Assembly: GCA_022592445.1 (NCBI GenBank) | Contig: JABYQR010000164.1 | Coordinates: 1-64,000 of the forward strand | Direction: 5' to 3' | Length of the DNA: 64,000 bases | Source of the DNA: Cytidiella melzeri | Lineage: Eukaryota; Basidiomycota; Agaricomycetes; Polyporales; Irpicaceae | Shown: positions 10,642 to 23,006 of the stretch, one piece after another | Position numbering within the stretch: the first letter of the stretch is position 1 | Layout: every line of letters starts with the position of its first letter | The notes under the pieces: generated by a model | What the model saw: only the letters and a program-made list of their open reading frames with translations | Told to the model about the DNA's origin: nothing | Databases searched by the model: none | Position numbers and translations under genes: made by a program

Positions 10642-11834
10642 TCAGAAGCAAGACAAGATGCCCTCGACTCTCCTAAACACAATCGCCTGCGTCGCTGCAT
10701 CGACGTCTGTCTTCGTGACAGCGTTGAGTACGCTGATTGAGACATGGCACCCTGAGCTATTGATCACAGTCGCCTCATCCGGCAAATGGTTGGTTCCGCA
10801 TGTACTCACGTCCCTTGCGCTCGAGTTTGCCAGATTCCTTGTGAAGATGAACTTGAAATCGTTCACATCAGTGCAACCTGACACATTAGAAGTGTTGACG
10901 CTGACGGTGGTGTTGGCGGGTACAATTGCGCCGAATGGCGACGCTAGAAGAGCTTTGAGGAACTTCACCGTCAACCGAGAGTTGACGAATGCTGCTACGG
11001 TGGCGGTAGAGTTGGGACTGGAGTGGAGGGTCGTGTAGGAGACCGCAGAGTTCGACGAGCCGGAGAACGCAACGGAGGGAATTCGTTCTTTGGCAGACTC
11101 GCATGCCGCACCTCTAAGCAAAGAGGCGTTTGGATGAGGAATTTGAAGTGAACGTCGACAGCGGATTTGGACTTACACGGTACCCGAGTTCAACACCTGA
11201 GTTCCGAGATTGGCTAGTGTGGTGCCTTCAATACTCGAGAGCAACAAAGTAGTAGACAATGCTCTTACTTCCTATGTTCGGCCCAGACACAATGAGCTGA
11301 GGGGGAGTGTGAAAGAATTTATGGCTGAGCGTCTGAATGCCAAATTTCACGGCATCGACTCTATCCAGGGCATGAGTGAATTCGCAGTCTCTTGCGTTGA
11401 CGAGTCTGCTTACGGGAACGAGTTTACCCAGTTCAATCGGGCTAAACAAAACCCTGAGGAACCGTTCTCTTCGTATTTCAGCGAAGAGGGCTTACGATTA
11501 GTTGCGTTGAAACCTTCCGCGGGAGATCCAGCGGGGCAGGTATTGAATTCACAAGGCTGTGTCAGAGGGCCAGGTGTCGCAGTGCTAGAGCCTGTTCCGG
11601 ATTCGTTTTCGGTGGGTGCTGAGAGGATGACCTTGCAAGGCCGGGCGAGCGTGAGGATGTACTAGGACCTTCTGAAGGTAAGAGACGTACATTATACCCA
11701 GCAGCTACCAAAGCGTCATACTGAGCTCGGATCTGAGCAACTGCCCAGCCGTCGTCGTTGGTCAAGACAATCTTTGTCACTCGACACTGAGCTACGACGA
11801 CGAGAGCGAGGATGAGAAAATTAGAAAGGAACAT
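10642..11834 (-). CDS. Secreted SurE-like phosphatase (paralogue B)
   Basis: Tandem paralogue with a signal peptide (FLSNFLILALVVVAQC) followed by TKIVLTNDDGWAVAQIRAQY. Exon 2 encodes VILSAPTENESGTGSS and the disulfide-like CEFNTCPAGSPAEGFNAT block. Then come VDAVKFGIQTLSHKFF and PPQLIVSGPNIG, and a last exon from GAACESAKERIPSVAFSGSS to the stop at 10642. Several Asn-X-Ser/Thr sites suggest glycosylation. SurE enzymes remove phosphate from nucleotides and related esters; fungal secreted versions are usually called acid phosphatases. A TATA box (TTTATATAAA, minus sense) sits at about 11,888-11,898, some 55 bases before the start. Structure and exon borders match paralogue C closely, so they arose by tandem duplication. 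Confidence 0.87.
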
Positions 11835-11887
11835 ATCTTCTCAGATAGGGACGAGGAGTGTATTGAGGTGGATGAGATGAGACGGCT

Positions 11888-11898
11888 TTATATAAACC
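11888..11898 (-). promoter_or_regulatory. TATA box of SurE-like paralogue B
   Basis: TTTATATAAA on the minus strand about 55 bases upstream of the start codon at 11834. A comparable box (TATAAAT, about 13,380) precedes paralogue C at the same distance, which supports conserved core promoters in the duplicated pair. Confidence 0.55.
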
Positions 11899-12131
11899 GC
11901 TGTGCCCCACGTTCGTTCAAGCGAAGCCTTCTTGCAAAGAAAGCTCTCATGTGAACAACGTACCGCTCGCACGTAAGAATTGGCCAAGTCCGCTAGGTTG
12001 AAGAGAAGAGAAGCCTCTGCACCACACGACGTGTGAAAATCCGGGAACATTAGTCTCGTACCCAGACGTTCAGGAGACACCGCTGAGCTCCCGGTAAGTG
12101 ATTGAGCGCTGGATACTACAAAGTAAGTACT

Positions 12132-13322
12132 CTAGAAGCAGGACAAGATACTCTCCACTCTGTTGAACACCACCGCCTGTGTCGCCGCATCAACGTCTGT
12201 CTTCGTTACGGCGTTGATCACGCTGACAGAAACATGACACCCCGAACTGTTGACCACAGTCGCTTCAGCCGGCAGGTGATCTGTGCCGCATGTAGTCACG
12301 TCTGTTGCGCTCGAGTTCGCCAAGTTCCTCGTGAAAATGAATTGGTAGTCGTCTGCGTCAGTGCAACCGGACACATTCGATGTGTTAACATTCACGGTGG
12401 TGTTTGCAGGTACAATCGTGCCGGAGGATGATGCTAGGAGAGCGCTGAGGAATTTCACCGTTAGCTGCGAGTTGAGGAGTGCTGCAACGGTGGCAAGGGA
12501 GGTGGGATTGGTCTGGAGGGTCGTGTAGGAGACCTGAGAGTTCGAAAGACCAGAGAATGCGACGGAGGGGATTCCTTCTTTCGCAGCCTCGCATGCAGCA
12601 CCTCTACACATGTTTGATGAGAGAGGCGAAGGGCGACTGAGGATGTGGTATATCGACTTACACGGTCCCAGAAATCAAGGTCGTCGTGCCGAGATTGCCT
12701 AACTCGACATCGTTAGCTATTGAGTACACAGCGAATAACTCGCGGTTCTTACTTCCTATGTTTGGCCCAGCCACTACGAGTTGAGGGGGAGAATTGAAGA
12801 ATTTTGGGCTAAGCGTCTGAATGCCGTATTCCACGGCATCGACTCTGTCCAGCGCATACATGATTTGCGGCACAGTCTCTCACGTTGATGAGTCCTACTT
12901 ACGGGAATGAGTTCACCCAATTCAATTGGGCTAATCAAGACCATGAGTGTTCAATGTCTGCACATTGTAGCTAGAGAACTTACGACTGGTAGCGTTGAAA
13001 CCTTCTGCGGGAGATCCAGCGGGGCAGGTGTTAAATTCACAAGGTTGTGTCAGAGGGCCAGGTGTCGCAGTGCTAGAGCCTGTCCCGGATTCGTTCTCAG
13101 CAGGGGCTGAAAGGATGACCTTGCAAGACCAGACAAGCGTGAGGGTGTATATACTTGTGAAGGTTGAAGACGTACGTTATATCCAGCAGCTACCAAAGCG
13201 TCATACTGAGCTCGAATCTGAGCAACTGCCCAGCCGTCATCGTTGGTCAAGAGGATGTTTGTCACTTGACACTCAACTGCGACGACAAACAAAACGAGAC
13301 TTAGCAAGTGAGAAGTGAACAT
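12132..13322 (-). CDS. Secreted SurE-like phosphatase (paralogue C)
   Basis: Near twin of the gene at 10.6-11.8 kb, same strand and same exon plan. Signal peptide (SHLLSLVLFVVAVEC), NILLTNDDGWAVAQ, an exon with CEFNTCPAGSPAEGFNATS, then QLNWVNSFP spliced to VDAVEYGIQTLSPKFF. Next come PPQLVVAGPNIG, spliced via an AGT|AAG donor to NLGTTTLISGT, and a last exon from GAACEAAKEGIPSVAFSGLS to the stop at 12132. The TNDDG metal site and the GPNxG loop are intact. The last exons of B and C differ by scattered substitutions without frameshift, so both copies look maintained. A TATA-like TATAAAT lies about 60 bases upstream of the start. Confidence 0.87.
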
Positions 13323-13743
13323 ATCTTCCCAGACTGCGGATAATGGTGACGTTCTCCACTGGAGTTAGCATCGAGGTGGATTTATATGAAGCACCGTGCC
13401 CACGTTCGTGGCAGCAGAGCATCTGCAACATGGTGCGCAAGAATCAGGGAACATGTGGGCTAGTGGATAAGGAGGATATTGAGGGCACTGAATATTAGTC
13501 ACTACGTGGATTCCAGCATAGCACGGGGTATACCTTGTCTTCTTCCTCGAACGCGCAACGGACACGCAGGTGTCATACGCTATTCGAAACATGCGTCACT
13601 TGGCTGGCCTATTCCTCCGTGCCACAACGCCTGTTGATGCGTAGAACATGGTGTGAGATAGGATTACCGGAATTAGATTCAAAAAGACAGGCCGAGCAGG
13701 CTGCGAAGTATCCTTCCCGATTGCTCCCATGCGGGACCTTGCA
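13323..13743. other. Intergenic, promoter of SurE-like paralogue C
   Basis: Contains the TATA-like box near 13,380 for the gene to the left, and the 3' flank of the pseudouridine synthase gene to the right. A 110-codon plus-strand frame (13535-13867) overlaps the C-terminal exon of that gene and is taken as a shadow. Confidence 0.4.
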
Positions 13744-15572
13744 CTACCCTTCCAGTCCTGCCGTACTCGTTTCCTTCTTCCTGTTCTTGGAACCTCTCCC
13801 GTTCTTCCATCTTTCCCATATATCCTCAACCTCGTCCGACCTCTTTCTTTCTAGCAAGCTCACATAGCCCTTACCACCAGCATAACGAGTGTTTCGCTGA
13901 GTACCTCCGCCGAGTGGTATACCAAGGACTGTTCCGTTCGGGATAGGTCTCGCATGCACGCCAGACTTCGATGGTGAAAACGGGAGAAGCTCCTTTGGAG
14001 GCCGATGATATCTTGACGCGGCTTTGAGGAAATGTTCATGCAACGCGGAGTGCACCCATGAACGTTCGTGCATAGAGCGTAGTTCAGCATATAGGCCATT
14101 GACATCAGACTTCTGCTGCGCGAACCTCTCGCCATGTGGGAGACAGCTATCGATATCGCCAATCCAATTCACGTCGTCTTTGTCATACTGGCAGTCCCAG
14201 AGAACAAGTGGGAGTGCATCGGCCATCTGGTACGTAGGCTTGCCCAAGACGATGGGTGGTATTGGTTCGTCGGATCTACGCTGAGGTCAGTATTTTTCGG
14301 AGCAAGTGGTTATTCCACGCGCACTTACTTGTATGGGGGATATGGGTTGGACGTGTTCACGTTCAGCAGAGCCGTAATCACTGAGGGTTGTTCGAGACCC
14401 GAGCCTATCAGGAACAGTATCGCCATTATATGGCGAACCTGATTGTAAAGGAAAGCAGTTCCAATAAGGTCGAACACGTACAGTTCGCCCTGATCCTCGT
14501 CGCTTCGCTGGACCAGGGTGGACGAGCGTGTGTGGGAATGTACCGAGTTGATCTCTGCGCTCTTCACAATTCGCCTGAAACTCCACCGATCTTCTCCCTC
14601 TGCATCGAGGCGGAACTTGGCAGGGTCTACCTTGCACAAATTGCGCCAGTCGTGGTCGCCTACCAGTCGCCTCGCACCTTCTTGCATCGCGTCAATGTTG
14701 AGACCGCGAGAGACAAAGAAGTACTTGTAATGCCGGCCTCTACAGTTGAAGCGAGCAGAAAAGCTAGGATCTATCGGCGACCAGGAGATAACGCGGAGAG
14801 TAGGAGGAAGTACGCCATTCAATAAGCTAACGTAATCAAACTCTTGAGGATTGTCGGAGGACGAGGATCCAGTAGTAGGAGGTATGGGTAGCGTATTGTT
14901 GCTAGCGGCTTCGTCCCAGCCACTCATGGCTGCCAGACTTTCGTCAAACATGTTGTCCGTAGAATCATACATGGCCGTGGCACCTTCGCGGTCGAATGCT
15001 GGATGCCTTGCGCTTGTAGGTGATAAGCGACTCGGAGCATCGGCTGGCACAGCTTGTTCTCTCTGTGGGTGACCTTCCTGCTTACTCCTGACCCAAAAAC
15101 TCACAACCTGCCCCGCCGCGCTGACACCTCTATCCGTCCTGCCGCACTTCTCCCAACCATGACTGTCAAAATCACCTTCGCGATCGACCAGTCGTGTCCT
15201 TGCCAGCGCATGCCACAGAGTCTCCTCCACAGTCGGCAGTGGCGTGACATCTTTCTGATGTTCAAGTCCGTTATAATGAGTGCCATCATACGTGAACTTC
15301 AGCGCGATCTTCCGGGTTGGATGGTCGGAAAACTTGAACGTCCTCTGTGCGCGCACAGGCGCGGTAACCTCCGAAGATGGGTGCGTTTCGACAGAGGAAG
15401 CACTGAGTAATGCATTGAGTCCAGGCCTTGCGTTCTTGAGCGTATTTTCGAGCTTCAAGAGATGCGCAACCAGACGCTCTTTCGGCCAGTCCTCGTATTT
15501 GTGGCTCATTCTCCCTGGTCTGCGTCCGAGTGATGTAAAGCCTTGCTTCAGATGTACCAGTCCGATGACCAT
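13744..15572 (-). CDS. tRNA pseudouridine(38/39) synthase, DEG1/PUS3-type
   Basis: TruA-superfamily enzyme that isomerises U38 and U39 in the anticodon arm of tRNAs. The coiled-coil N-terminus (MSHKYEDWPKERLVAHLLKLE, likely start at 15509; an upstream in-frame Met is at 15572) is typical of Deg1. It is followed by KIALKFTYDGTHYNGLEHQ and the catalytic loop CGRTDRGVSAAGQVVSF with the nucleophilic Asp. A Ser/Pro-rich insertion lies at about residues 165-230. Then come LPPTLRVISWSPIDPSFSARFNCRGRHYKYFF, GDHDWRNLCKVDP and GTAFLYNQVRHIMAILFLIGSGLE. One intron (about 14,283-14,330) joins PPYK to SDEPIPPIVLGKP, and the tail is basic. Transcribed divergently from the LeuRS gene, 530 bp away; both serve translation. 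Confidence 0.93.
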
Positions 15573-16108
15573 ACACTACCGCAGTATATACGGGTGTATC
15601 CTAATAAACCAATGACAAAATTGAGTACGCTGAAAGAGGCTGAGGTGAAGTAAGTATACCGAGCGAAGTCTGCTAAGGTCATGCTCGCAAAGTCGCTGAT
15701 CGTGCTACTGCCGCTGCTCTCGTACCTTTTGTATGTCGCCGGTAGTACAAGGCAAAGGACCGAGGACGTATGAAATCTAACTCAGCTTCACGTTGTGGCC
15801 GTTGTAATGGTAGAATTATACTTATCGAATATATTTTGGCTTTGATCTCCGCTCAGTTTGACTACTTTATGTGCATACTCAGCTTACTCCCCACGCGAAA
15901 CAGCTATCTCCGTTTCAAATGCAGAGAACTCTGGATTTCCGTGGGTAATTGGATTGCAACTTGGTCAGCTTGACTCGAGCATCGATTTGAGGGTTTATAG
16001 ATGAAGGCATCGGTCAAAACCGAGCTGTAAACCATTTTCCGCCTCTTCAGGAACCACTGTGCTCTTGCAAAGAGCTGTACTATATTTCAGACTCGACTGC
16101 TGTCCACG
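15573..16108. other. Divergent promoter region, PUS3 and LeuRS
   Basis: About 535 bases between two divergently transcribed translation-related genes, without a recognisable gene. A short plus frame at 15770-15973 shows no conserved motif. Confidence 0.4.
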
Positions 16109-19100
16109 ATGACCTCCACAGGTCCCATCGAGCTAGCGCAGGTACGTCCACCATTGTGCGATAACAATGACAACTAAATGGCTTTGCATCTGTAGACTGC
16201 CAAGCGCGACTCCCTCCAAGCACTTGAGAGCAAGTACCAGGCTCGTTGGGAGGCAGAGCGTGTCTTCGAGGTGGAAGCTCCGTCCATCGAAGAATGCAAG
16301 GGTCTTTCACCTTCTCAAATCCAAGAAAAGTATCCCAAATGGTTTGGAAACTTCCCCTACCCATACATGAACGGCTCTTTGCATCTTGGACATGCGTTCA
16401 CGATTTCCAAGATTGAGTTCGCAGCAGGTTTTCAAAGGATGCTGGGGAAGAGGGTGCTATTCCCGCACGGATTTCATTGCACGGGTATGCCAATCAAGGT
16501 GCGTAAATGCCTAACTTAAGAGTATGTCTTTCTGAACGTGCTTGACCAGGCTGCTTCGGATAAAATCATCCGCGAGATGGACATGTTCGGCGAAGACTTC
16601 TCCGGATTCAGTCAGCAGGAAGAGGCAGAGCATCCACCCCATCCTGCTCCCACTGCGACCGAGGATGACCCTGATCGTGCGACTACCGAAGGCACATCTT
16701 CAGCTCCCGCCACAGTGAGCAATCCGACGCAGACCCCGACTGCACGCGTCGACAAAGCGAAGAAGGGCAAGGTGTCCGCAAAAGCCACGGGGCTACAGTA
16801 CCAATTCCAGATCATGGAGTCCATCGGCGTGCCTCGCCAAGAGATAAAGAAGTTCGCTGATCCATACTATTGGCTTGAGTACTTCCCACCCATCTGCATC
16901 GTACGTGTCAAGCCACCCTATGACGAGCAGCGAGTCGTGCTTACGGTATATACAGGCTGACCACGGACTGTTCGGCTCTCGCATAGACTGGCGCCGATCC
17001 TTCCTTACCACAGACGCGAACCCGTATTACGACGCGTTTGTACGCTGGCAGACGAATCTTCTTTACCGTTTGCAAAAGATTAAATTCGGCGAACGGTACA
17101 CCATATACTCACCTAAGGACGGCCAGCCGTGTATGGATCACGATCGTTCTGCCGGAGAGGCGTTGGGTCCCCAAGAATACACCCTTATCAAGATGCCCGT
17201 CGCGGATTTCTCTTCCTCAAGCAAAGCAATATTCGACGCCGCTAAAGACAAGCTGAACGGACGCAGAGTAAGCCTAGTGGCTGCGACATTGAGGCCTGAG
17301 ACCATGTACGGCCAGACAAACTGCTTTGTTTCGCCCCTGATAGATTACGGCGTTTTCGCGATCAACGACCAAGAGGCGTTTGTTTGCACCTACCGCAGTG
17401 CACGCAACATGGCATTCCAGGGCAACTCTGTCGAGAAAGGCAAAGTTACGCAGCTATTGGAAATCAATGGCAAGGATCTGATCGGCACCAAGGTCGTCGC
17501 GCCGTTCTGCCTGGTAAACAATGGCGAAGTTTATGTCCTGCCGATGGAGAGTATTTTGCCCGCGAAGGTAGTGTGTCTCGCCATATGTCTGCGGCGCCTT
17601 CCTCACGACGAAAAACATAGGGTACAGGTGTCGTCACTTCCGTGCCCTCAGACTCTCCGGATGACTACGCGACTCTCATGGACCTACGCAAAAAGGCCGA
17701 GTTTTACAAAATTGATGCGCACTGGGCCTCGTTTGACCCCTTGCCCGTCATTGGCACTCCTGAATACGGCGAGATGACCGCGCCTGCCCTTGTGCAGAAG
17801 CTCAAGATAAACAGCCCGAAAGATGCGAAGCAGCTCGCCGAGGCGAAGGAGATTGCGTACAAGGAGGGTTTCTATAACGGTACCATGCTTGTCGGCGACT
17901 TTAAGGGGCTGTCGGTGCAGGAGGCGAAGCCCAAGGTTCGGGAGAGCATGATTCAGAAAGGTGCGGCCCTTGCATACGCGGAGCCTGAGGGCAACGTCGT
18001 CAGCAGGAGCGGTGACGAGTGTATCGTTGCCCTGATGGATCAGTGGTACCTCGATTACGGTGAGCCATCGTGGAGGGCACAGGCTGAGAAGTAAGTCGTG
18101 TTATTGTTCGTGCGGCTTGCTTCATTGACCGACTTTCATAGGCTTGTTGCCAAGATGGAGACATATAACGCTGAGACCAGGAATGGTTTCGAGGGTGTCC
18201 TAGCTTGGCTGAACAAGTGGGCTTGCGCACGAACCTACGGTTTGGGCTCGAAGATCCCCTGGGATTCCCAGTTCCTGGTGGAGAGCTTGAGTGACTCGAC
18301 TATCTACATGGCGTATTACACGGTTGCACACTACTTGCACGGTACGTGAAAGTGATTTACTGCTTCTCATGCCAGATGACTGACGCAGTAATCACAGGCA
18401 ACCTCGACGGTACTAAACCTGGTCTTCTGAACGTTAAACCCGAGCAGATGACGGATCAAGCATGGGAATTCATCTTCCGAGACGGCCCATACCCAACTGA
18501 CTCCGACATTCACAAGGAATACCTAGAACAGATGAGGCATTCGTTCTCATATTTCTATCCCTTCGACATTCGCTCCTCAGGAAAGGATCTCATCCCGAAT
18601 CACTTGACATTCTGTGTTTACAACCACGCCGCTCTTTTCTCCGAGTCCAAATGGCCTCTTAGTATGCGCACGAATGGCCACTTGATGCTGAACGGACAGA
18701 AAATGTCGAAATCGACGGGAAACAGTCTGACCATGAGGCAGGGTATTGAGAAGTTCGGCGCAGGTGCGACTAGGTTGACTTTGGCTGATGCCGGTGATGG
18801 CATCGAGGATGCAAACTTCGATGAGAAGACAGCTAACGCAAGCATCTTACGTCTTCATACCTTGATCAGCTGGTGTGAAGAGATGGAGAACGAGAAAAGC
18901 AAGCTGAGGACTGGCGAGAAGAACTTCCATGACAAGGTCTTCGAGGAAGAGATCAAGGCGCTCATCAATACAACATATAAACACTACGAAGCGTAAGTCC
19001 GGTTTCCGGACACTTTCTGATGTCTGTGTCTTACAATTGAATCATCTTCAGTACTAACTACAAGGATGCTCTGAAGTACGGCTTCTACGAGCTCCAGACC

Positions 19101-19884
19101 GCGCGAGACTGGTACCGCGAGGTTACCTCTGACGTTGGCATGCACACAGGCCTCATCCATTACTGGATCCGTATCTCTGCTCTCCTCGTCCTCCCTATCG
19201 CGCCGCACTTCTCTGAACATATCTGGACCGAAGTTCTAAAGGAGCCTTCCACGGTGCAAAATGCTCGCTGGCCTACCCCATCGTCACCGCCGGATCAAAT
19301 AATTTTGGACGCCGGTGCCTATGTCCGGGGCACTCTGAAGAGCATGCGGGATGCTGAAGTCACTTTATTAAAGAAAATGGGCAAGGCGAAGGGCAAGGGT
19401 GCGACTTACGACCCGAAGAAGGCGAAGAGTGTCCGAATCTACGTCGCGACGGCTTTCCCCGAGTGGCAAGACACGTGCATCCAAGTTGTGAAGGAGGCGT
19501 ACGATGAGGAGAAGGACAAGGTGGACGATGTCAAAGTCAGGGCGTTGTTAGCGGATCGAGGCCTGGGCAAGGACAAGCGTGCTATGCCATTCGTGCAGGC
19601 TTTCAAGGTGAGTCTGACGTATCTACGAGCTACACAATAGATAATTGATGTTTCTGGTACAGAAACGCATGAGCCAATTCGGCGCAGCCACTGCCTTTAA
19701 CCGGACCGTCCCCTTCTCCGAAATAGAAGTCCTACAACAAATCGCACCTTATCTAAAAAAATCGCTGGGCCTCGTCGACGTGATTGTGTTCCTAGGGGAC
19801 GAAGCGCAGAGCAAAGGGTTCTCTTCGCCGATTCTCGACAGTGCCGAACCAGGGTCCCCAGCGTTTGAGTATTACAACGTCTGA
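16109..19884 (+). CDS. Cytosolic leucyl-tRNA synthetase
   Basis: Class I aminoacyl-tRNA synthetase charging tRNA-Leu, of the archaeal/eukaryotic cytosolic type. Exon 1 is 16109-16141 ([11 protein letters not shown]), then [19 protein letters not shown] and the HIGH region [16 protein letters not shown]. Further on are [18 protein letters not shown], a charged linker (about 16,620-16,790), [14 protein letters not shown], and the CP1 editing domain with [11 protein letters not shown]. The catalytic core resumes with [13 protein letters not shown] and [24 protein letters not shown], and the KMSKS loop is in [15 protein letters not shown] (about 18,700). Anticodon-binding and C-terminal domains end at 19884. 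About eight introns; all catalytic motifs present, so it is a full-length functional gene. Confidence 0.96.
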
Positions 19885-19887
19885 GCA

Positions 19888-20565
19888 TCACGACATACTG
19901 TAGAGTCTCACATGAACTTGCTATTGAACACGTTCCCTCTTTATGACAACGCTTGCGCAAGTATGACCACTGGCAGGGCCTTGAGGAAACTCAAACAGCG
20001 ATGATCATATATAATGCTCTTGACGTGGTGCGTGAGATTTTGTACTGCCGTCCTCTACCATACCGCATGCTACGCGACATCGGATCTTGTTGTGCAGACC
20101 ACTAGCGTGCAAAGAATCCTCCGCTGTCGACCGACAAGGCTACAGTATGCTTGACAGCATTTTTTCCCTTTTGGATTGACGAGGCGAAATTCCCCTGCTA
20201 CAGTAGGCGGAATATAGAGACGACATTTTCTACTCCTGCCGCCATGACCAAGCACACCACTCCAGAGGCTATGCTTGTTGGTGTCACTTTTGGTCAGAAC
20301 AGTGACTACATACCATTTATCCGCTCCATTCTCTCAACTCTTGTCTGGACCTAGCATTAGCAGTACTCACACTCCGCATACTATTTCTGCGCTTGTGCTC
20401 CACTGGCATGTGAAGCGTTGATTGATAATGAAAGTTGCATACTCTCCAATTATGCAACTGTTGCCGTTTCTTACGCTAAGTATCATCCTTACTGTATCAT
20501 GAGCGGCACACTTTGTAGATCAACCGTGAGGCCAATCATGGCTGCTACTGGGAAGGCGTTGATAA
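19888..20565. other. Intergenic, LeuRS 3' flank
   Basis: No gene seen. Short frames on both strands have no family resemblance. The tRNA-Ser gene follows directly. Confidence 0.4.
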
Positions 20566-20657
20566 GGCACTATAGCCAAGTGGTTACGGCGGTTGATTCG
20601 AATCGTTCCGTTATCAACTCCTCTTTGAGGGCGCAGGTTCAAATCCTGCTGGTGTCG
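20566..20657 (+). tRNA. tRNA-Ser (anticodon CGA) with 10-nt intron
   Basis: The same 82-nt mature sequence as the copy at 10490-10582, with the intron replaced by TCGTTCCGTT (10 nt) after position 37. Acceptor GGCACTA/TGGTGTC, anticodon loop TTCGAA[intron]A, long variable arm, and T-loop GTTCAAATC are all intact. Confidence 0.93.
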
Positions 20658-21005
20658 TATTTCTTGGCAATTCGTCATTGCTTTTGATCATGCAGTATGT
20701 AGGTACGCGATAGGGACCCGCGGGACTCTTTTTTCTTCTTCCTCCTTCTAATAAGACTATGCGTGACATTTGCAGCAGATGCTAGTAATGTAAGCACGCG
20801 AGTAGAAACGAGCTCACTACTGCATGCAGAGGGATTACAGAAACAAATGGTTGTATACGTATTTGCCAACTTGACAGCGGAGTAACGCAAGAGCATTCTC
20901 TCAAATTTCATCGAGAATGTGCGCAGATAAAGAGAAGATTACACAAGCTAGCCTTTTCGACATTGACTGGTTTGTGGTTCAAAAAATGAATAAGCAACGT
21001 TTCGA

Positions 21006-21087
21006 CGACACCAGCAGGATTTGAACCTGCGCCCTCAAAGAGGATTTGATTTCTAATCAAACGCCGTAACCACTTGGCTATAGTGCC
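21006..21087 (-). tRNA. tRNA-Ser (anticodon AGA), no intron
   Basis: 82-nt class II tRNA on the minus strand. Acceptor, D-arm, variable arm and T-arm match the two tRNA-Ser(CGA) genes, but the anticodon arm is TTTGA-TTAGAAA-TCAAA, giving anticodon AGA (inosine-modified, reads UCU/UCC/UCA). It lies about 350 bp from a tRNA-Ser(CGA), in the opposite orientation. Confidence 0.93.
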
Positions 21088-21202
21088 TTGAGTAGATCAG
21101 TACTTCTTGCCATTATGATAGTCCTCACAATACCAGCAGCGATTTCGTCGCCAGCAATTTCGCTCCTAATACGCACGTAGAGAAATTATATATATACAAG
21201 CC

Positions 21203-23006
21203 CTAATCTACATCAATTGTAAAGCTTGTCACCTGCGGCAGATACGCTGCGCCAGCAAGGTCCAACAAATGTACATCTTCGTAGACATCATTCCCATTGA
21301 ATCCTCCAAAGACGAATAGCCTGCTATCAGTTAGAAGAGCTGCATGATATCCCCGCGCTGACGGCGGCCGACCAGCAGGTATCCGGGGCTCGAACACCAA
21401 CGCCACTACAGATGAAACGAAATGTCGGTCATACCCCACAAAACGAAGCAAGCAATATTGTACATACCGAGATTGAATAGCAGGAGCTCGGACGTATATG
21501 AAGAGCCGTTGTGTCCACCAAAGATGTATAGGTACGATCCAACTTGAGTAGCAGTGTGCGACAATCGACGGAACGATGTTTGCAGTTTCACTTGACTCCA
21601 TTGCAGCGTGTCTTGAAAAGTGATTGTCAGCTGTGTGAGAACGGAATGTCGCGCGAGAAGGAAAGCTAACCCAGGTTCAAGCACCATATATCGGAGAAGC
21701 ATTCACGCCCATCGCTGCCACCCATCACGACCATGACGTTTCCAACGAGGTTCGCGGTATGGTACCCACGAGGGCTGGGCTTCTTACCCCCTGTCTGAAT
21801 TAGTTCCCATCTCATCCTTTCCACGGCAGCACTGCTCCCTACTTCAAGCGTCCAAAGATCGTTCAAGGCTTGTGTACCGTTACCTCCGCCGAACACCCAG
21901 ATGCGACCACGATAGAGTACTGCAGTATGTGCACGACGTGGGGGCGGAATTGTAGGCGGCTCGTGCTCTTCGGGGTTGATTTGAACGTGATCTGCACGAG
22001 GTGTGCCTGGGGGTGAAGTCGGTTTAGGGGGGCCGAGTTTAGGATGCTGCCACTGCCTGGTGACAGTATCTAGCACAAATACGTCGTCGTAATACAGAGG
22101 GCCTTCGCCTCCACCAAACATGACGATTCGTTTGTCCACCAGCGTAGCCGTGTGCGCTCGACAAGGAGGCGGAACTTCACCAAGGGTAGTAGGGCTGGAC
22201 CATTGCATCGTATCTGATTTGTGTCAGAATGACCCGCCGACACATTTGAGCCATAACCTACCTGTGTTGAAGCACAACACATCCTTCCAGCAGCCCTTCT
22301 CGTCACACCCCCCAAAAATCCACGCGATCCCGTCAACCAATGTGACGCTGTGTGCCCGTAGCCCGTGAGTTGGCAGCAGACCGTACACCGGGGCCTTGCT
22401 CCAGTACATCAGAGTCGCAGGCACAGGCTCGGCGTTCCCGGCTGGTAAATGCGGATTGTTCCTGTAACGGGGCATAGGCTGAATGGGCAAAGCCTTCGGG
22501 ACCTTCGAAGAAGCGATTGCCTGTCCGTCCCTACCGCTCGATGACGACGCATCTTTTTCACGAATGGTAGCACTCCCAGGCGACTTTGATCTTCCTTTTC
22601 CCGCAGCTAGAGGTGCGTTTGTCGCCATAACTCCAGACACTGACACTCCGGTCGCAGACGCCGTGTCGCTTCCCGCCGCTGCTCTGTCTCTGTCGCTCTT
22701 CAAGGACGCCGAGCTCGCGACGCGTAAACTGGATAGGTTCTTGGGCAACGATGATCGTGCGGATGAGGATGAGGCACCCGCTGGACCAGACGCAGAGGCA
22801 ACACTCGCAAGGCTACTCGAGCTCGTCTGAGTCCTGAACGCAGAATTGGATGTTGAGAAGGAGGTATTACTGTATGGTGCAGATTTGCTGCCGGATGTCG
22901 GGGTGTTCCCTCCGCTGAACGTCATCTTTGGTGACAACGGCTCTTCTTGCACCTCGTTGGGGCTCCTGAGACCTATGCGCGGCGAGTCTATGTTTGACAT
23001 TGGCAA
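21203..23006 (-). CDS. Kelch-repeat protein
   Basis: The N-terminal half (about 170 residues) is Ser/Ala-rich and looks disordered; the start is MPMSNIDSPRIG at 23006. It is followed by a six-bladed Kelch propeller. Recognisable blades: LRAHSVTLVDGIAWIFGGCDE, CRAHTATLVDKRIVMFGGGE, RRAHTAVLYRGRIWVFGGGN, RGYHTANLVGNVMVVMGGSD, LSHTATQVGSYLYIFGGHN, and RGYHAALLTDSRLFVFGGFN. The last exon ends at 21203. Each blade has the double Gly and the Tyr/Trp of the Kelch consensus. Kelch propellers mediate protein contacts; similar fungal proteins (Tea1/Kel1 class) mark cell ends, but I see no coiled coil after the propeller here. That specific role is therefore only a possibility. Confidence 0.87.
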
